64,000 nt of DNA from contig NZ_JPLE01000016.1 in assembly GCF_001010415.1 (NCBI RefSeq), positions 90,178 to 154,177 of the forward strand, read 5' to 3'. How positions within the stretch are numbered: the first letter of the stretch is position 1; every line of letters starts with the position of its first letter. Source of the stretch: Xanthomonas pisi DSM 18956. GTDB taxonomy: Bacteria; Pseudomonadota; Gammaproteobacteria; Xanthomonadales; Xanthomonadaceae. Made by a program: the position numbers and the translations under genes. Under the pieces are notes generated by a model, which saw nothing but the letters and a program-made list of their open reading frames with translations, searched no databases and was not told the DNA's origin. This document shows positions 8,848-16,817 of the stretch, piece by piece.

Positions 8848-10047
8848 TTACCCGAGCCCGGCAACATCGCCCGGAACCCGCACCCAGCCTTCCATCAACA
8901 CCCGCGCACTACGACTCATCAGCGCCTTGGTCACCTGCCACTGCCCATCGACCAGTGTCGCCTCCGCACCGACGCGCAAGCTGCCGGACGGATGGCCGAA
9001 GCGCACCGCCGTCCGCGTCGCGCCACCGGCGGCCAGATTGACCAGGGTGCCGGGAACGGCAGCGGCGGTTCCGATGGCGACGGCGGCAGTGCCCATCATC
9101 GCGTGGTGCAACTTGCCCATCGACATCGCACGCACCAGCAGATCGATCTCGTCCGCATGCACCGGCTTGCCGCTGGACGCGGTGTAGTCGGCCGGCGGCG
9201 CGACAACGGCGACCTTGGGCGTGTGCTGACGCGTAACGGCGTCCTCGACGCTGGCAATCAACCCCATCCGCACGGCGCCATGCGCGCGCAATGTTTCGAA
9301 CATGCGCAGCGCGCGCGCATCGCCGTTGATCGCCTCCTGCAATTCGGTGCCGGTGTAACCCAGCTCGTGCGCATTGACGAAGATGGTCGGGATACCGGCA
9401 TTGATCAGCGTGGCGGCGATCGTACCCAGACCGGGAATCTCCAGCTGGTCGACCAGATTGCCGGTGGGAAACATCGCCCCGCCCTCGCCCTCGGTCGCAT
9501 CGGCGGGGTCGAGAAATTCCAGCTGCACTTCGGCGGCGGGAAAGGTCACTCCATCCAGCTCGAAGTCGCCGGTTTCCTGCACGTGCCCATCGGTCATCGG
9601 TACGTGCGCCACGATGGTCTTGCCGATATTGGCCTGCCAGATCCGCACCGTCGCGATCCCATCGCGGGGCACGCGTGCGGCATCGACCAGGCCATTGGCG
9701 ATCGCAAACGGCCCCACCGCCGCCGACAGATTGCCGCAGTTGCCGCTCCAATCCACAAACGCACGATCGATGGACACCTGCCCGAACAGATAGTCCACAT
9801 CGTGCCCGTCGCGCCGACTGGCCGACACGATCACGCTCTTGCTGGTACTGGACGTCGCCCCACCCATGCCATCGATCTGCTTGGCATACGGATCGGGGCT
9901 GCCGATCACCCGCAACAAGAAGGCATCGCGCGCCGGCCCCGGCTGTTGTGCGGCAAGCGGCAGATCCTGCAAGCGGAAGAACACGCCCTTGCTGGTGCCG
10001 CCACGCATGTAGGTGGCAGGGATGCGGAGTTGGGGAAGATGGGTCAT
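8848..10047 (-). CDS. prpF: 2-methylaconitate cis-trans isomerase PrpF
   Basis: 399 aa from the ATG at 10047 (protein start MTHLPQLRIPATYMRGGTSK). In-frame ATGs at 10059 and 10065 would add a few residues, and no start has a clear ribosome-binding site. The YMRGGTSKGVFF segment and later SGNCGNLS and GNPGP-like segments are diagnostic of PrpF. PrpF works with AcnD in the AcnD/PrpF version of the methylcitrate cycle, converting the trans-aconitate isomer so that AcnD can hydrate it to 2-methylisocitrate. It would normally sit directly after acnD. Here about 1.8 kb of cassette genes and attC sites separates the two, so its expression may depend on read-through or a cassette promoter. Confidence 0.93.
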   Translation of the reverse strand: MTHLPQLRIPATYMRGGTSKGVFFRLQDLPLAAQQPGPARDAFLLRVIGSPDPYAKQIDGMGGATSSTSKSVIVSASRRDGHDVDYLFGQVSIDRAFVDWSGNCGNLSAAVGPFAIANGLVDAARVPRDGIATVRIWQANIGKTIVAHVPMTDGHVQETGDFELDGVTFPAAEVQLEFLDPADATEGEGGAMFPTGNLVDQLEIPGLGTIAATLINAGIPTIFVNAHELGYTGTELQEAINGDARALRMFETLRAHGAVRMGLIASVEDAVTRQHTPKVAVVAPPADYTASSGKPVHADEIDLLVRAMSMGKLHHAMMGTAAVAIGTAAAVPGTLVNLAAGGATRTAVRFGHPSGSLRVGAEATLVDGQWQVTKALMSRSARVLMEGWVRVPGDVAGLG

Positions 10048-10133
10048 TTTTTTGATCATGTGCATGAGGCGCCAGACTAGGAGATTGGTTGCACGCGCAG
10101 CGTAGGGCGCCTGTTAGGAACGCCAAGAGGGTT

Positions 10134-10430
10134 CTATTTGATTGAAGTATCAGGCATCTGCACGAGCAACATGAGTTGTTGCCCAAGCCATGCCCTGAAG
10201 TCCTGCTCTGACAGCGGATTAGGCGAGTGGCCCCGCTCGTTCCAGCGTCGGTCAATCATCGCGCCCCAGTCCACAAGTACTTGAGCAATTGCACCGTGCC
10301 CACGCCAGAATTTTATAGCGTCCGCACAACAACTCACATGACCATTGAGCTCCTGGATAGAGCACGTACCACTTAGGTAGCGTTGACCTGCCTCAAGCAT
10401 TCGTCGAAATTCAACGATCTCAATTGTCAT
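10134..10430 (-). CDS. Hypothetical cassette protein
   Basis: 98 aa from the ATG at 10430. An in-frame TTG at 10457 lies inside the preceding attC site and is rejected. No family recognised. The protein has an acidic N-terminus (MTIEIVEFRRMLEAGQRYLSG), two adjacent Cys residues (SCCADAIKFW) and is rich in Trp; it could be an immunity or antitoxin-like helical protein, but nothing proves this. It starts 10 bases after the attC site at 10440-10499 and runs the same way as its neighbours, so it reads as the last gene of an integron-type cassette run. The base composition is visibly less GC-rich than prpF or acnD. No intact attC follows it; only a GTTAGGA half-site remains at 10113. Confidence 0.7.
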   Translation of the reverse strand: MTIEIVEFRRMLEAGQRYLSGTCSIQELNGHVSCCADAIKFWRGHGAIAQVLVDWGAMIDRRWNERGHSPNPLSEQDFRAWLGQQLMLLVQMPDTSIK

Positions 10431-10439
10431 TGCACTGGC

Positions 10440-10499
10440 ATCCAACGCCTGAATCAAGCCGACCCGTCAAGCGGGTTAGGCTTTACTGAGTTGTTAGGC
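10440..10499 (-). other. Integron attC recombination site (intact)
   Basis: 60-base imperfect inverted repeat with both simple-site cores. Read on the minus strand it opens with GCCTAAC (10499-10493, consensus RYYYAAC) and closes with GTTGGAT (10446-10440, consensus GTTRRRY). The arms are AACTCAGTAAAGCC and GGCTTGATTCAGGC. It overlaps the 3' end of the upstream cassette gene, which stops inside it at 10454, and the next cassette gene begins 10 bases further on. The second half is nearly identical to the site at 11354-11411. Confidence 0.85.
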
Positions 10500-10876
10500 G
10501 CCAACTCGGCAGCGCCCCATTTTTCCAGCAGTGAGTTAGCCTCTGCAGTGGGAAGTAGGTCGAGGCCATGAAGGTGCCATACGAGATGAATGCCTAGCAT
10601 TTGTAACTCACCGTGCTCCAGGCCGTCTCGGGCCTGAGTCGCCACAGAAATTGCCTGCTCCCGGGGATTACTTTCCGAACCGTCGTAGAGCCATGGCTCA
10701 ACCGTCGCGTTTGCAGCCTCAGCACATGTTTGGACCGCTGAGATGGCATAGCGTTCAGAAGCAAAAAAGCGAAGACGTGCCCCTGTATCAACTATCTCGC
10801 TGCCAAGCATGGTGACGCCGGGCATCAGACTGACCAGTGAACACACCGTTTGTAAAGTCTCCAAGCTTCCCGCCAT
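10454..10876 (-). CDS. Hypothetical cassette protein with attC-encoded C-terminus
   Basis: 140 aa from the ATG at 10876, which lies 12 bases past the GTTAGGC core of the upstream site. A longer frame to 10945 runs through that site and is rejected. No family recognised. The N-terminal third is hydrophobic and helical (LETLQTVCSLVSLMPGVTMLG). The last 15 residues, APNNSVKPNPLDGSA, are encoded by the attC site itself, a common outcome for cassette genes in Xanthomonas integrons whose own stop codon has been lost or replaced. No ribosome-binding site is visible, as is usual for cassette genes close to the recombination point. Confidence 0.7.
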   Translation of the reverse strand: MAGSLETLQTVCSLVSLMPGVTMLGSEIVDTGARLRFFASERYAISAVQTCAEAANATVEPWLYDGSESNPREQAISVATQARDGLEHGELQMLGIHLVWHLHGLDLLPTAEANSLLEKWGAAELAPNNSVKPNPLDGSA

Positions 10877-10888
10877 GGTGGTATTTGC

Positions 10889-10988
10889 GCCTAACGCCTG
10901 CTCAAGGCGATTTTTCGAAGCGAATATGGATCTGATCTTCATCACTCATCGAGAAAATAAACGGTGTGGCCCGAAAAAGTGCCTCAGC
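10889..10988 (-). other. Probable long attC site, left core degenerate
   Basis: On the minus strand the right end GAGCAGGC-GTTAGGC (core at 10895-10889) is a clean GTTRRRY core with its L' arm. The arm AAGGCGATTTTTCG (10904-10917) pairs imperfectly with AGGCACTTTTTCG on the opposite side (10972-10984), giving a hairpin with a loop of about 50 bases, in the range of long attC sites. No good RYYYAAC core is visible at the left end, where the stop codon of the upstream gene falls, so the site is either decayed or of an unusual class. Confidence 0.55.
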
Positions 10989-11355
10989 TCTCAACCGATT
11001 GCCACCCGCGCACAAGAACCGGAAGCACTGGCCAACCAAGCGCTTCTGCCTTGGATAGACAGTGCTGAACTTGCGCTGCAACCTGATCCAAATCAACGAC
11101 CGACTCTCCAATCTCCAAAGGCGAAATGAAGTACAGGGGTGAGTCATCTTGATCGCGATTGCCTTGGGCAAGGCGCGATCCGTGCGTGACGTAAGAGACC
11201 GCATCTTGGAACGCACAGAAACGCTCCCCACTAGCGTCCTCACCGTCGCCAATGTAAACCAGCGGCTCGACATGCGGCATCGTCATATCACCATCGGCAA
11301 ATGTAAGCCGGTAGTACGTCTTCCCACGTGTTAGTGCAAGAGCTGTCATATCCAT
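10984..11355 (-). CDS. Hypothetical cassette protein
   Basis: 123 aa. The ATG at 11355 overlaps the GTTRRRY-like end of the upstream attC site; a second ATG at 11349 is equally possible. No family recognised. The protein is compact and acidic with a beta-rich start (GKTYYRLTFADGDMTMPHVEPLVYIGDG), reminiscent of small cassette proteins of unknown function found in chromosomal integrons. It has no signal peptide or membrane segment. Codon use and AT content differ from the adjacent prp genes, in keeping with acquisition as a cassette. Confidence 0.72.
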   Translation of the reverse strand: MDMTALALTRGKTYYRLTFADGDMTMPHVEPLVYIGDGEDASGERFCAFQDAVSYVTHGSRLAQGNRDQDDSPLYFISPLEIGESVVDLDQVAAQVQHCLSKAEALGWPVLPVLVRGWQSVES

Positions 11356-11411
11356 CCAATGCCTGAATCAAGCCGACCCGCCAAGCGTTCGGTCTGAATG
11401 AATTGCTAGGG
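11354..11411 (-). other. Integron attC recombination site (degenerate cores)
   Basis: 58-base inverted repeat with the same layout as the site at 10440-10499. On the minus strand the cores read CCCTAGC and ATTGGAT, each one base off the AAC/GTT consensus. The inner arms AATTCATTC and GGCTTGATTCAGGC are typical of Xanthomonas attC. The two sites share a block of about 30 bases with two differences. The degenerate cores suggest the site may no longer recombine well. Confidence 0.75.
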
Positions 11412-11513
11412 GCCGACCATGGAGCCGGCAACCATCACTCGAAATAGAGAAAAATCCAAACCCGTTGCTCTTGAGTCAACTCATCCAGTTACGCAAGCGC
11501 CAACGCGCCGGGC

Positions 11514-11747
11514 TCACACGTCCGCAGCCCATGCGTGGGCACGTGCCCGCAGTGTCTGGAACACCTCGGCGCCCATCGCAATCGCAGGCCCCGAATTGGC
11601 GCCATCCATGAGCACACCGCGTAACAGCTGCACATCGCGCTGCCTGCGGATCAGCGCTTGCAGGCACTCGCTGCCTGAGCCAGACGCGTGTTCAGGGACC
11701 TGCTGATCGACAACTGCCTGGAGCTCGTCAGGCAGTGAAATTTTCAT
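11514..11747 (-). CDS. ParD-like antitoxin, orphan
   Basis: 77 aa from the ATG at 11747, with a GAGAG motif upstream; a GTG at 11756 (giving MATMKISLP) is the main alternative. The ribbon-helix-helix start MKISLPDELQAVVDQQVPEH, the middle SGSECLQALIRRQRD and the later LLRGVLMDGANSGPAI match ParD/CopG-family antitoxins, which bind DNA and neutralise a ParE toxin encoded just downstream. The 100 bases downstream hold no ParE frame, only a spacer leading to the attC site at 11354-11411. The gene therefore looks like an orphan antitoxin cassette whose toxin has been lost. It lies about 100 bases after acnD on the same strand. Confidence 0.75.
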   Translation of the reverse strand: MKISLPDELQAVVDQQVPEHASGSGSECLQALIRRQRDVQLLRGVLMDGANSGPAIAMGAEVFQTLRARAHAWAADV

Positions 11748-11846
11748 TGTGGCCACTCTCGCTTTGCAATGGCATAGCTTGCCCAAAATGTGCCTGCTGG
11801 CCAGGCGGCCCTCAAGCGGCCGCCAAATCCGATAAGCCGCAAGTCC

Positions 11847-14441
11847 TCAAGCCACCTTGCTCGCTTCCAGGAAATCCTGCGCAAACCGCTGCAGCACGCC
11901 GCCCGCCTCGTAGATCGACACTTCTTCGGCAGTATCCAGACGGCAGGTCACCGGCACCTGCACCTGCTCGCCGTTGCGCCGATGGATCGAGAGCGTCAGC
12001 GTCGCGCCCGGCGTGCGCTCACCCATGACATCGAATGTTTCGCTGCCGTCGATGCCCAGGGTCTTGCGATCGATCCCTGGTTTGAACTCCAGCGGCAGCA
12101 CGCCCATGCCGATCAGGTTGGTGCGGTGAATCCGCTCGAAGCCTTCGGCCACGATCGCTTCCACGCCTGCCAGCCGCACGCCCTTGGCCGCCCAGTCGCG
12201 CGAGGAGCCCTGCCCGTAGTCGGCGCCGGCAATGATGATCAAGGGTTGCTTGCGCGTCATGTAGGTTTCGATCGCCTCCCACATCCGCACGACCTGTCCT
12301 TCAGGCTCCAGACGCGCCAGCGAGCCGGCGGTGACCTGCCCATCGACCACGGCCATTTCGTTGACCAGCTTCGGGTTGGCGAAGGTGGCGCGTTGCGCGG
12401 TGAGGTGATCGCCGCGATGGGTGGCATAGGAATTGAAGTCTTCCTCCGGCACACCCATCTGCGCCAGATATTCGCCCGCCGCACTGCTGGCCAGGATGGC
12501 ATTGGAGGGCGACAGGTGGTCGGTGGTGATGTTGTCGCCCAGCACCGCCAGCGCACGCATGCCCTGCAATGTGCGTGCACCGGCCAGCGCGCCCTCCCAA
12601 TACGGGGGGCGTCGAATATACGTACTGGTCGGGCGCCAGTCGTACAGCGGGCTCACGCGCGCGCCCTGCCCGACGCTGCGCTTGAACATCGGGTCGTAGA
12701 CGCTGCGGAAATGCTCCGGCTTGACGCTGCGCGCCACCACCGCATCGATCTCCGCATCGCTCGGCCACAGGTCCTTGAGCGTCACCGCGACGCCATCGGC
12801 ATCAATGCCCAGCACGTCTTTTTCGATGTCGAAGCGCACCGTGCCGGCAATCGCATACGCAATCACCAACGGCGGCGAAGCGAGAAACGCCTGCTTGGCG
12901 TACGGATGGATGCGCCCGTCGAAATTGCGGTTACCCGACAACACCGCCGTGGCATACAAGTCGCGATCGATGATCTCCTGTTGGATCACCGGGTCCAGCG
13001 CGCCGCTCATGCCATTGCAGGTAGTGCAGGCGAAGGCCACGATGCCGAAGCCCAGCTGCTCCAGCTCGCCCAGCAGGCCGGCCTCTTCCAGATACAGCTG
13101 CACCGCCTTGGAACCGGGCGCCAGCGAACTTTTCACCCAGGGTTTGCGCGTCAATCCGCGTGCATTGGCATTGCGCGCCAGCAAGCCCGCGGCAATGACA
13201 TTGCGCGGGTTGGAGGTATTGGTGCACGAGGTAATCGCGGCAATGATCACTGCGCCATCAGGCATCTGGCCCGGCACGGCGTCCCAGACGCCAGCGATGC
13301 CGCGCTCGGCCAGCTCGCTGGTGGCCACCCGCTTGTGCGGGTTGGACGGGCCGGCCATGTTGCGTACCACGCTCGACAGATCGAACTGCAGCACGCGTTC
13401 GTACTGCGCGGTGACCAGATCGTCGGCCCACAAGCCGGTGTGCCGCGCATAGGTTTCCACCAGCGCAATCTGCGCGTCTTCGCGACCGGTCAGCCGCAGG
13501 TAGTCGATGGTCTGCTGGTCGATATAGAACATCGCCGCCGTCGCACCGAATTCCGGCGTCATATTGGAGATGGTGGCGCGGTCGCCGATGGTCAGCGCGC
13601 TGGCGCCGGCACCGTAAAACTCAAGATACGCACCCACCACGCGCTGCTGCCGCAGAAATTCGGTCAAGGCCAGCACGATGTCGGTGGCAGTGATACCCGG
13701 TAACGGCCGGCCGGTCAATTCCACGCCAATGATGTCCGGCAGCCGCATCCACGAGGCACGCCCCAGCATCACGTTCTCCGCTTCCAGCCCGCCCACACCC
13801 ACGGCGATCACGCCCAGCGCATCCACGTGCGGGGTATGGCTGTCGGTGCCCACGCAGGTATCCGGAAACGCCACGCCGTCCAGGGTGTAGATCACCGGCG
13901 ACATCTTCTCCAGATTGATCTGATGCATGATCCCGTTGCCTGGCGGAATCACTTCCATGTTCTCGAACGCACGCTTGGTCCATTCGATGAAATGAAAGCG
14001 ATCGGCATTGCGGCGGTCTTCCACGCTGCGATTTTTTTCAAAGGCCTGCTTGTCGAACCCGGCGTACTCCACCGCCAGCGAGTGATCGACGATCAGCTGC
14101 ACCGGCACCACCGGGTTGACCTGTGCCGGGTCCCCACCCTGCTCGGCAATGGCGTCGCGCAGGCCGGCCAGATCCACCAGCGCGGTCTGGCCCAGGATGT
14201 CGTGACAGACCACACGCGCGGGAAACCACGGAAAATCCAGATCGCGCTTGCGCCCGATCAACTGACGCAGGTAGGCCTCCAGCAGTTGCGGCTCGGCGCG
14301 CCGCACCAGGTTCTCGGCGTGCACGCGCGCGGTGTACGGCAGCGTTGCATAAGCGCCGGGCTGCAGCGCATCCACTGCGGCGCGTGCATCGAAATAATCC
14401 AACGAGGTGCCCGGCAAGGGCTTGCGGTACTGGCTGTTCAT
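11847..14441 (-). CDS. acnD: 2-methylcitrate dehydratase, Fe/S-dependent (AcnD)
   Basis: 864 aa from the ATG at 14441, matching the usual 860-870. It belongs to the aconitase superfamily. The signatures are VCHDILGQTALVDLAG, VGTDSHTPHVDALG, the cluster Cys in SCTNTSNPRN and the pair in ACTTCNGMSG that together hold the 4Fe-4S cluster, plus the C-terminal swivel domain with GADYGQGSSRDWAAKG. It dehydrates 2-methylcitrate with PrpF in propionyl-CoA catabolism. It follows prpC after a 137-base spacer that contains a dispersed palindromic repeat. PrpF confirms that this is the AcnD rather than the PrpD route, and no prpD is seen. Confidence 0.95.
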   Translation of the reverse strand: MNSQYRKPLPGTSLDYFDARAAVDALQPGAYATLPYTARVHAENLVRRAEPQLLEAYLRQLIGRKRDLDFPWFPARVVCHDILGQTALVDLAGLRDAIAEQGGDPAQVNPVVPVQLIVDHSLAVEYAGFDKQAFEKNRSVEDRRNADRFHFIEWTKRAFENMEVIPPGNGIMHQINLEKMSPVIYTLDGVAFPDTCVGTDSHTPHVDALGVIAVGVGGLEAENVMLGRASWMRLPDIIGVELTGRPLPGITATDIVLALTEFLRQQRVVGAYLEFYGAGASALTIGDRATISNMTPEFGATAAMFYIDQQTIDYLRLTGREDAQIALVETYARHTGLWADDLVTAQYERVLQFDLSSVVRNMAGPSNPHKRVATSELAERGIAGVWDAVPGQMPDGAVIIAAITSCTNTSNPRNVIAAGLLARNANARGLTRKPWVKSSLAPGSKAVQLYLEEAGLLGELEQLGFGIVAFACTTCNGMSGALDPVIQQEIIDRDLYATAVLSGNRNFDGRIHPYAKQAFLASPPLVIAYAIAGTVRFDIEKDVLGIDADGVAVTLKDLWPSDAEIDAVVARSVKPEHFRSVYDPMFKRSVGQGARVSPLYDWRPTSTYIRRPPYWEGALAGARTLQGMRALAVLGDNITTDHLSPSNAILASSAAGEYLAQMGVPEEDFNSYATHRGDHLTAQRATFANPKLVNEMAVVDGQVTAGSLARLEPEGQVVRMWEAIETYMTRKQPLIIIAGADYGQGSSRDWAAKGVRLAGVEAIVAEGFERIHRTNLIGMGVLPLEFKPGIDRKTLGIDGSETFDVMGERTPGATLTLSIHRRNGEQVQVPVTCRLDTAEEVSIYEAGGVLQRFAQDFLEASKVA

Positions 14442-14514
14442 GGCTGGCGATATCGAAGCGGGCGAGGTTTTTTGCGGTTGCGGCGCTGCAGTAGCACCGC
14501 TGCGACTGCAGCGC

Positions 14515-14560
14515 CCTTCTCCCGCAAGCGGGAGAAGGTGCCCGAAGGGCGGATGAGGGC
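14515..14560. repeat. Dispersed palindromic repeat, fourth copy
   Basis: CCTTCTCCCGC-aa-GCGGGAGAAGG (14515-14538) followed by GTGCCCGAAGGGCGGATGAG. This is the element seen three times at 5026-5266. It lies between prpC and acnD, where the transcript would form a strong hairpin that could uncouple expression of the two genes. Confidence 0.8.
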
Positions 14561-14578
14561 TCACTCCCCCACACTCTC

Positions 14579-15733
14579 TCAGGGACGCTGATCCAACGGC
14601 ACGAATACCTGATCTTCCGGACCGGTGTAGTTGGCCGACGGGCGAATGATTTTGCCGTCCACGCGCTGCTCGATGATGTGCGCGCTCCAACCGGCGGTGC
14701 GTGCCAGGACGAACAGCGGCGTAAACATCGCCGTCGGCACGCCCATCATGTGGTAGCTCACCGCACTGAACCAATCCAGGTTCGGGAACATTTTCTTGAT
14801 GTCCCACATCACCGTCTCCAGACGTTCGGCGATGTCGTACATCTTGCGGCTGCCCTGCGCATCGGACAGCTCACGCGCCACGTTCTTGATCACCTTGTTG
14901 CGCGGGTCGGACACCGTATACACCGGGTGACCGAAGCCGATCACCACTTCCTTGCGTTCCACACGCGCCTTGATGTCGGCCTCGGCCTCGTCCGGGGTGT
15001 CGTAGCGCTTCTGCACCTCGAAGGCCACTTCGTTGGCCCCGCCATGCTTGGGCCCACGCAATGCGCCGATGCCACCGGCAATGGCGCTGTACATATCGCT
15101 GCCGGTGCCGGCGATTACGCGGCATGCAAACGTGGAGGCGTTGAACTCGTGCTCGGCATACAGGATCAGGCTGGTGTGCATTGCACGCACCCACGACTCC
15201 TTCGGCGCAAACCCGTGCAGCAGATGCAGGAAATGCCCGCCGATCGAGTCGTCGTCGGTCTCCAGTTCGATGCGCTTGCCGTTGTGACTGTAGTGGTACC
15301 AGTACAGCAGCATCGAGCCCAGCGAGGCCATCAGCTTGTCGGCGATGTCGCGCGCGCCAGGATGGTTGTGGTCGTCCTTTTCCGGCTGCAGGCAGCCCAG
15401 CACCGAGACACCGGTGCGCATCACATCCATCGGATGTGCCGACGGCGGCAATTGTTCCAGCGCAGTTTTCACTGCCGCCGGCACACCGCGCAGCGAACGC
15501 AGCTTGGCCTTGTAACCGCGCAGTTCGCCGCTGTTGGGCAGCTTGCCGTGCACCAGCAGGTAGGCGATCTCTTCGAACTCGCTGGTGGTTGCCAGATCCA
15601 GGATGTCGTAACCGCGATAGTGCAGATCGTTGCCGCTGCGGCCCACGGTGCACAGCGCGGTGTTGCCTGCGGCAGTGCCGGACAGGGCAACGGATTTTTT
15701 CGGCTTGAAACCGGGGATGGTGGTGTCGTTCAT
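14579..15733 (-). CDS. prpC: 2-methylcitrate synthase PrpC
   Basis: 384 aa from the ATG at 15733 ([20 protein letters not shown]). It belongs to the citrate synthase superfamily and condenses propionyl-CoA with oxaloacetate. The N-terminal [22 protein letters not shown] segment is typical of methylcitrate synthases. The catalytic regions include [22 protein letters not shown], the [21 protein letters not shown] His-containing helix, GPKHGGANE, and [15 protein letters not shown]. It lies 72 bases after prpB and shares its promoter. Confidence 0.95.
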   Translation of the reverse strand: MNDTTIPGFKPKKSVALSGTAAGNTALCTVGRSGNDLHYRGYDILDLATTSEFEEIAYLLVHGKLPNSGELRGYKAKLRSLRGVPAAVKTALEQLPPSAHPMDVMRTGVSVLGCLQPEKDDHNHPGARDIADKLMASLGSMLLYWYHYSHNGKRIELETDDDSIGGHFLHLLHGFAPKESWVRAMHTSLILYAEHEFNASTFACRVIAGTGSDMYSAIAGGIGALRGPKHGGANEVAFEVQKRYDTPDEAEADIKARVERKEVVIGFGHPVYTVSDPRNKVIKNVARELSDAQGSRKMYDIAERLETVMWDIKKMFPNLDWFSAVSYHMMGVPTAMFTPLFVLARTAGWSAHIIEQRVDGKIIRPSANYTGPEDQVFVPLDQRP

Positions 15734-15805
15734 GCGATGAGCTCCCAAGCGGTGGCGTGTTGCGGTGTCACTGAGGATTGACCAGGTGGACGCAGCAAGC
15801 GGCGA

Positions 15806-16702
15806 TCATGCGCCTTTGCGCGCAAACAGTGCATCCAGGCGTTGTTCGTAGTCGTGGTAGCCGATGCGCTCGTACAGCTCTTCGCGCGTCTGCATCGTTT
15901 CCAGCACCGCTTGTTGATGGCCGTCGCGCCGGATGGCGGTGTAGACGGCCTCAGCGGCCTTGTTTGCCGCGCGAAATGCCGACAGCGGAAACAACTGGAT
16001 CGCCACACCGGCAGCGGCCAGTTGGTCGCGCGTAAACAGCGGCGTCTTGCCGAACTCGGTGATGTTGGCCAGCACCGGCACGTCCACCGCATCGACAAAA
16101 CGCTTGTAGGTCTCCAGGTCGTAGGCAGCCTCGGCAAAGATGCCGTCGGCGCCCGCTTCCACGCACGCGATGGCGCGCTCGATCGCCGCATCTACGCCTT
16201 CCATCTGGATGGCATCGGTCCGCGCGATCAAAAAGAACGCCGGATCGATCTTGGCATCGGCCGCCGCCTTGACCCGGTCCACCATCTCGCCCTGACTGAC
16301 GATCTCCTTGCCCGGCCGATGCCCGCAGCGCTTGGCGCCGACCTGGTCTTCGATATGGCAGCCGGCCGCGCCCGCCTTGATCAGCGACTTGATGGTGCGC
16401 TCGATGTTGAACGCGCTCGGCCCGAAGCCGGTGTCCACGTCCACCAGCAGCGGCAACGCGCACACATCGGTGATGCGGCGCACATCGATCAGCACGTCTT
16501 CCAAGGTATTGATGCCCAGGTCCGGCAGTCCCAGCGAACCCGCCGCCACGCCGCCGCCCGACAGATAAATGGCCTGATATCCGGCACGCTGCGCCAGCAG
16601 CGCATGATTGGCATTGATCGCGCCGATGACCTGTAGCGGCGACTCGGCAGCCAGCGCCGCGCGGAAGCGGGTACCGGCGGAGGAAATGGGCGAGGACGTC
16701 AT
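15806..16702 (-). CDS. prpB: 2-methylisocitrate lyase PrpB
   Basis: 298 aa from the ATG at 16702, with AGGA seven bases upstream. It belongs to the isocitrate lyase/PEP mutase superfamily and cleaves 2-methylisocitrate to pyruvate and succinate. Visible motifs are [20 protein letters not shown] (metal-binding Asp) and the catalytic-loop [10 protein letters not shown] with its Cys, plus RTDA. The longer frame to 17068 runs into the divergent prpR region and is rejected. It is the first gene of the prp operon, 33 bases downstream of a GG-N10-GC sigma-54 promoter. Confidence 0.95.
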   Translation of the reverse strand: MTSSPISSAGTRFRAALAAESPLQVIGAINANHALLAQRAGYQAIYLSGGGVAAGSLGLPDLGINTLEDVLIDVRRITDVCALPLLVDVDTGFGPSAFNIERTIKSLIKAGAAGCHIEDQVGAKRCGHRPGKEIVSQGEMVDRVKAAADAKIDPAFFLIARTDAIQMEGVDAAIERAIACVEAGADGIFAEAAYDLETYKRFVDAVDVPVLANITEFGKTPLFTRDQLAAAGVAIQLFPLSAFRAANKAAEAVYTAIRRDGHQQAVLETMQTREELYERIGYHDYEQRLDALFARKGA

Positions 16703-16734
16703 GGCGATTCCTGGGATGGGATGTCGGGACGGGC

Positions 16735-16750
16735 GCAGACACCATGCCAA
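16735..16750 (-). promoter_or_regulatory. Sigma-54 promoter of the prp operon
   Basis: On the minus strand TTGGCATGGTGTCTGC carries the invariant GG-N10-GC spacing of -24/-12 promoters and differs from the TTGGCACG-N4-TTGC consensus at two positions. It lies 33 bases upstream of prpB. The divergent activator PrpR has the GAFTGA loop needed to contact sigma-54, which supports the call. Confidence 0.75.
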
Positions 16751-16789
16751 TCGTAAGTGCTTGATTGCATTACGGCATGTCCGGCAATC

Positions 16790-16805
16790 GTTGCAGATAT
16801 GCAAC
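16790..16805. promoter_or_regulatory. Probable PrpR operator
   Basis: Perfect inverted repeat GTTGCA-GATA-TGCAAC about 40 bases upstream of the -24 element of prpB and 13 bases before the prpR start. Further GCAAC half-sites follow at 16813 and 16831. The placement fits an enhancer site for PrpR that also allows autoregulation; binding is inferred. Confidence 0.5.
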
Positions 16806-16817
16806 AACTGGCGCAAC

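Noticed and set aside
10108-10125. A fourth attC site after the last cassette gene
   Set aside because: Only a GTTAGGA half-site on the + strand; no second core or paired arm. Mentioned as a possible remnant.
11412-11513. ParE toxin gene downstream of the ParD-like gene
   Set aside because: No open frame with ParE-like sequence in any frame; the spacer contains stops.
11804-11824. GGCGGCC/GGCCGCC inverted repeat after acnD as a terminator
   Set aside because: 7-bp stem with no T run on either strand, so it is not supported as a terminator.
11790-13703. 637-codon open frame opposite acnD
   Set aside because: Antisense shadow; acnD carries all aconitase motifs.
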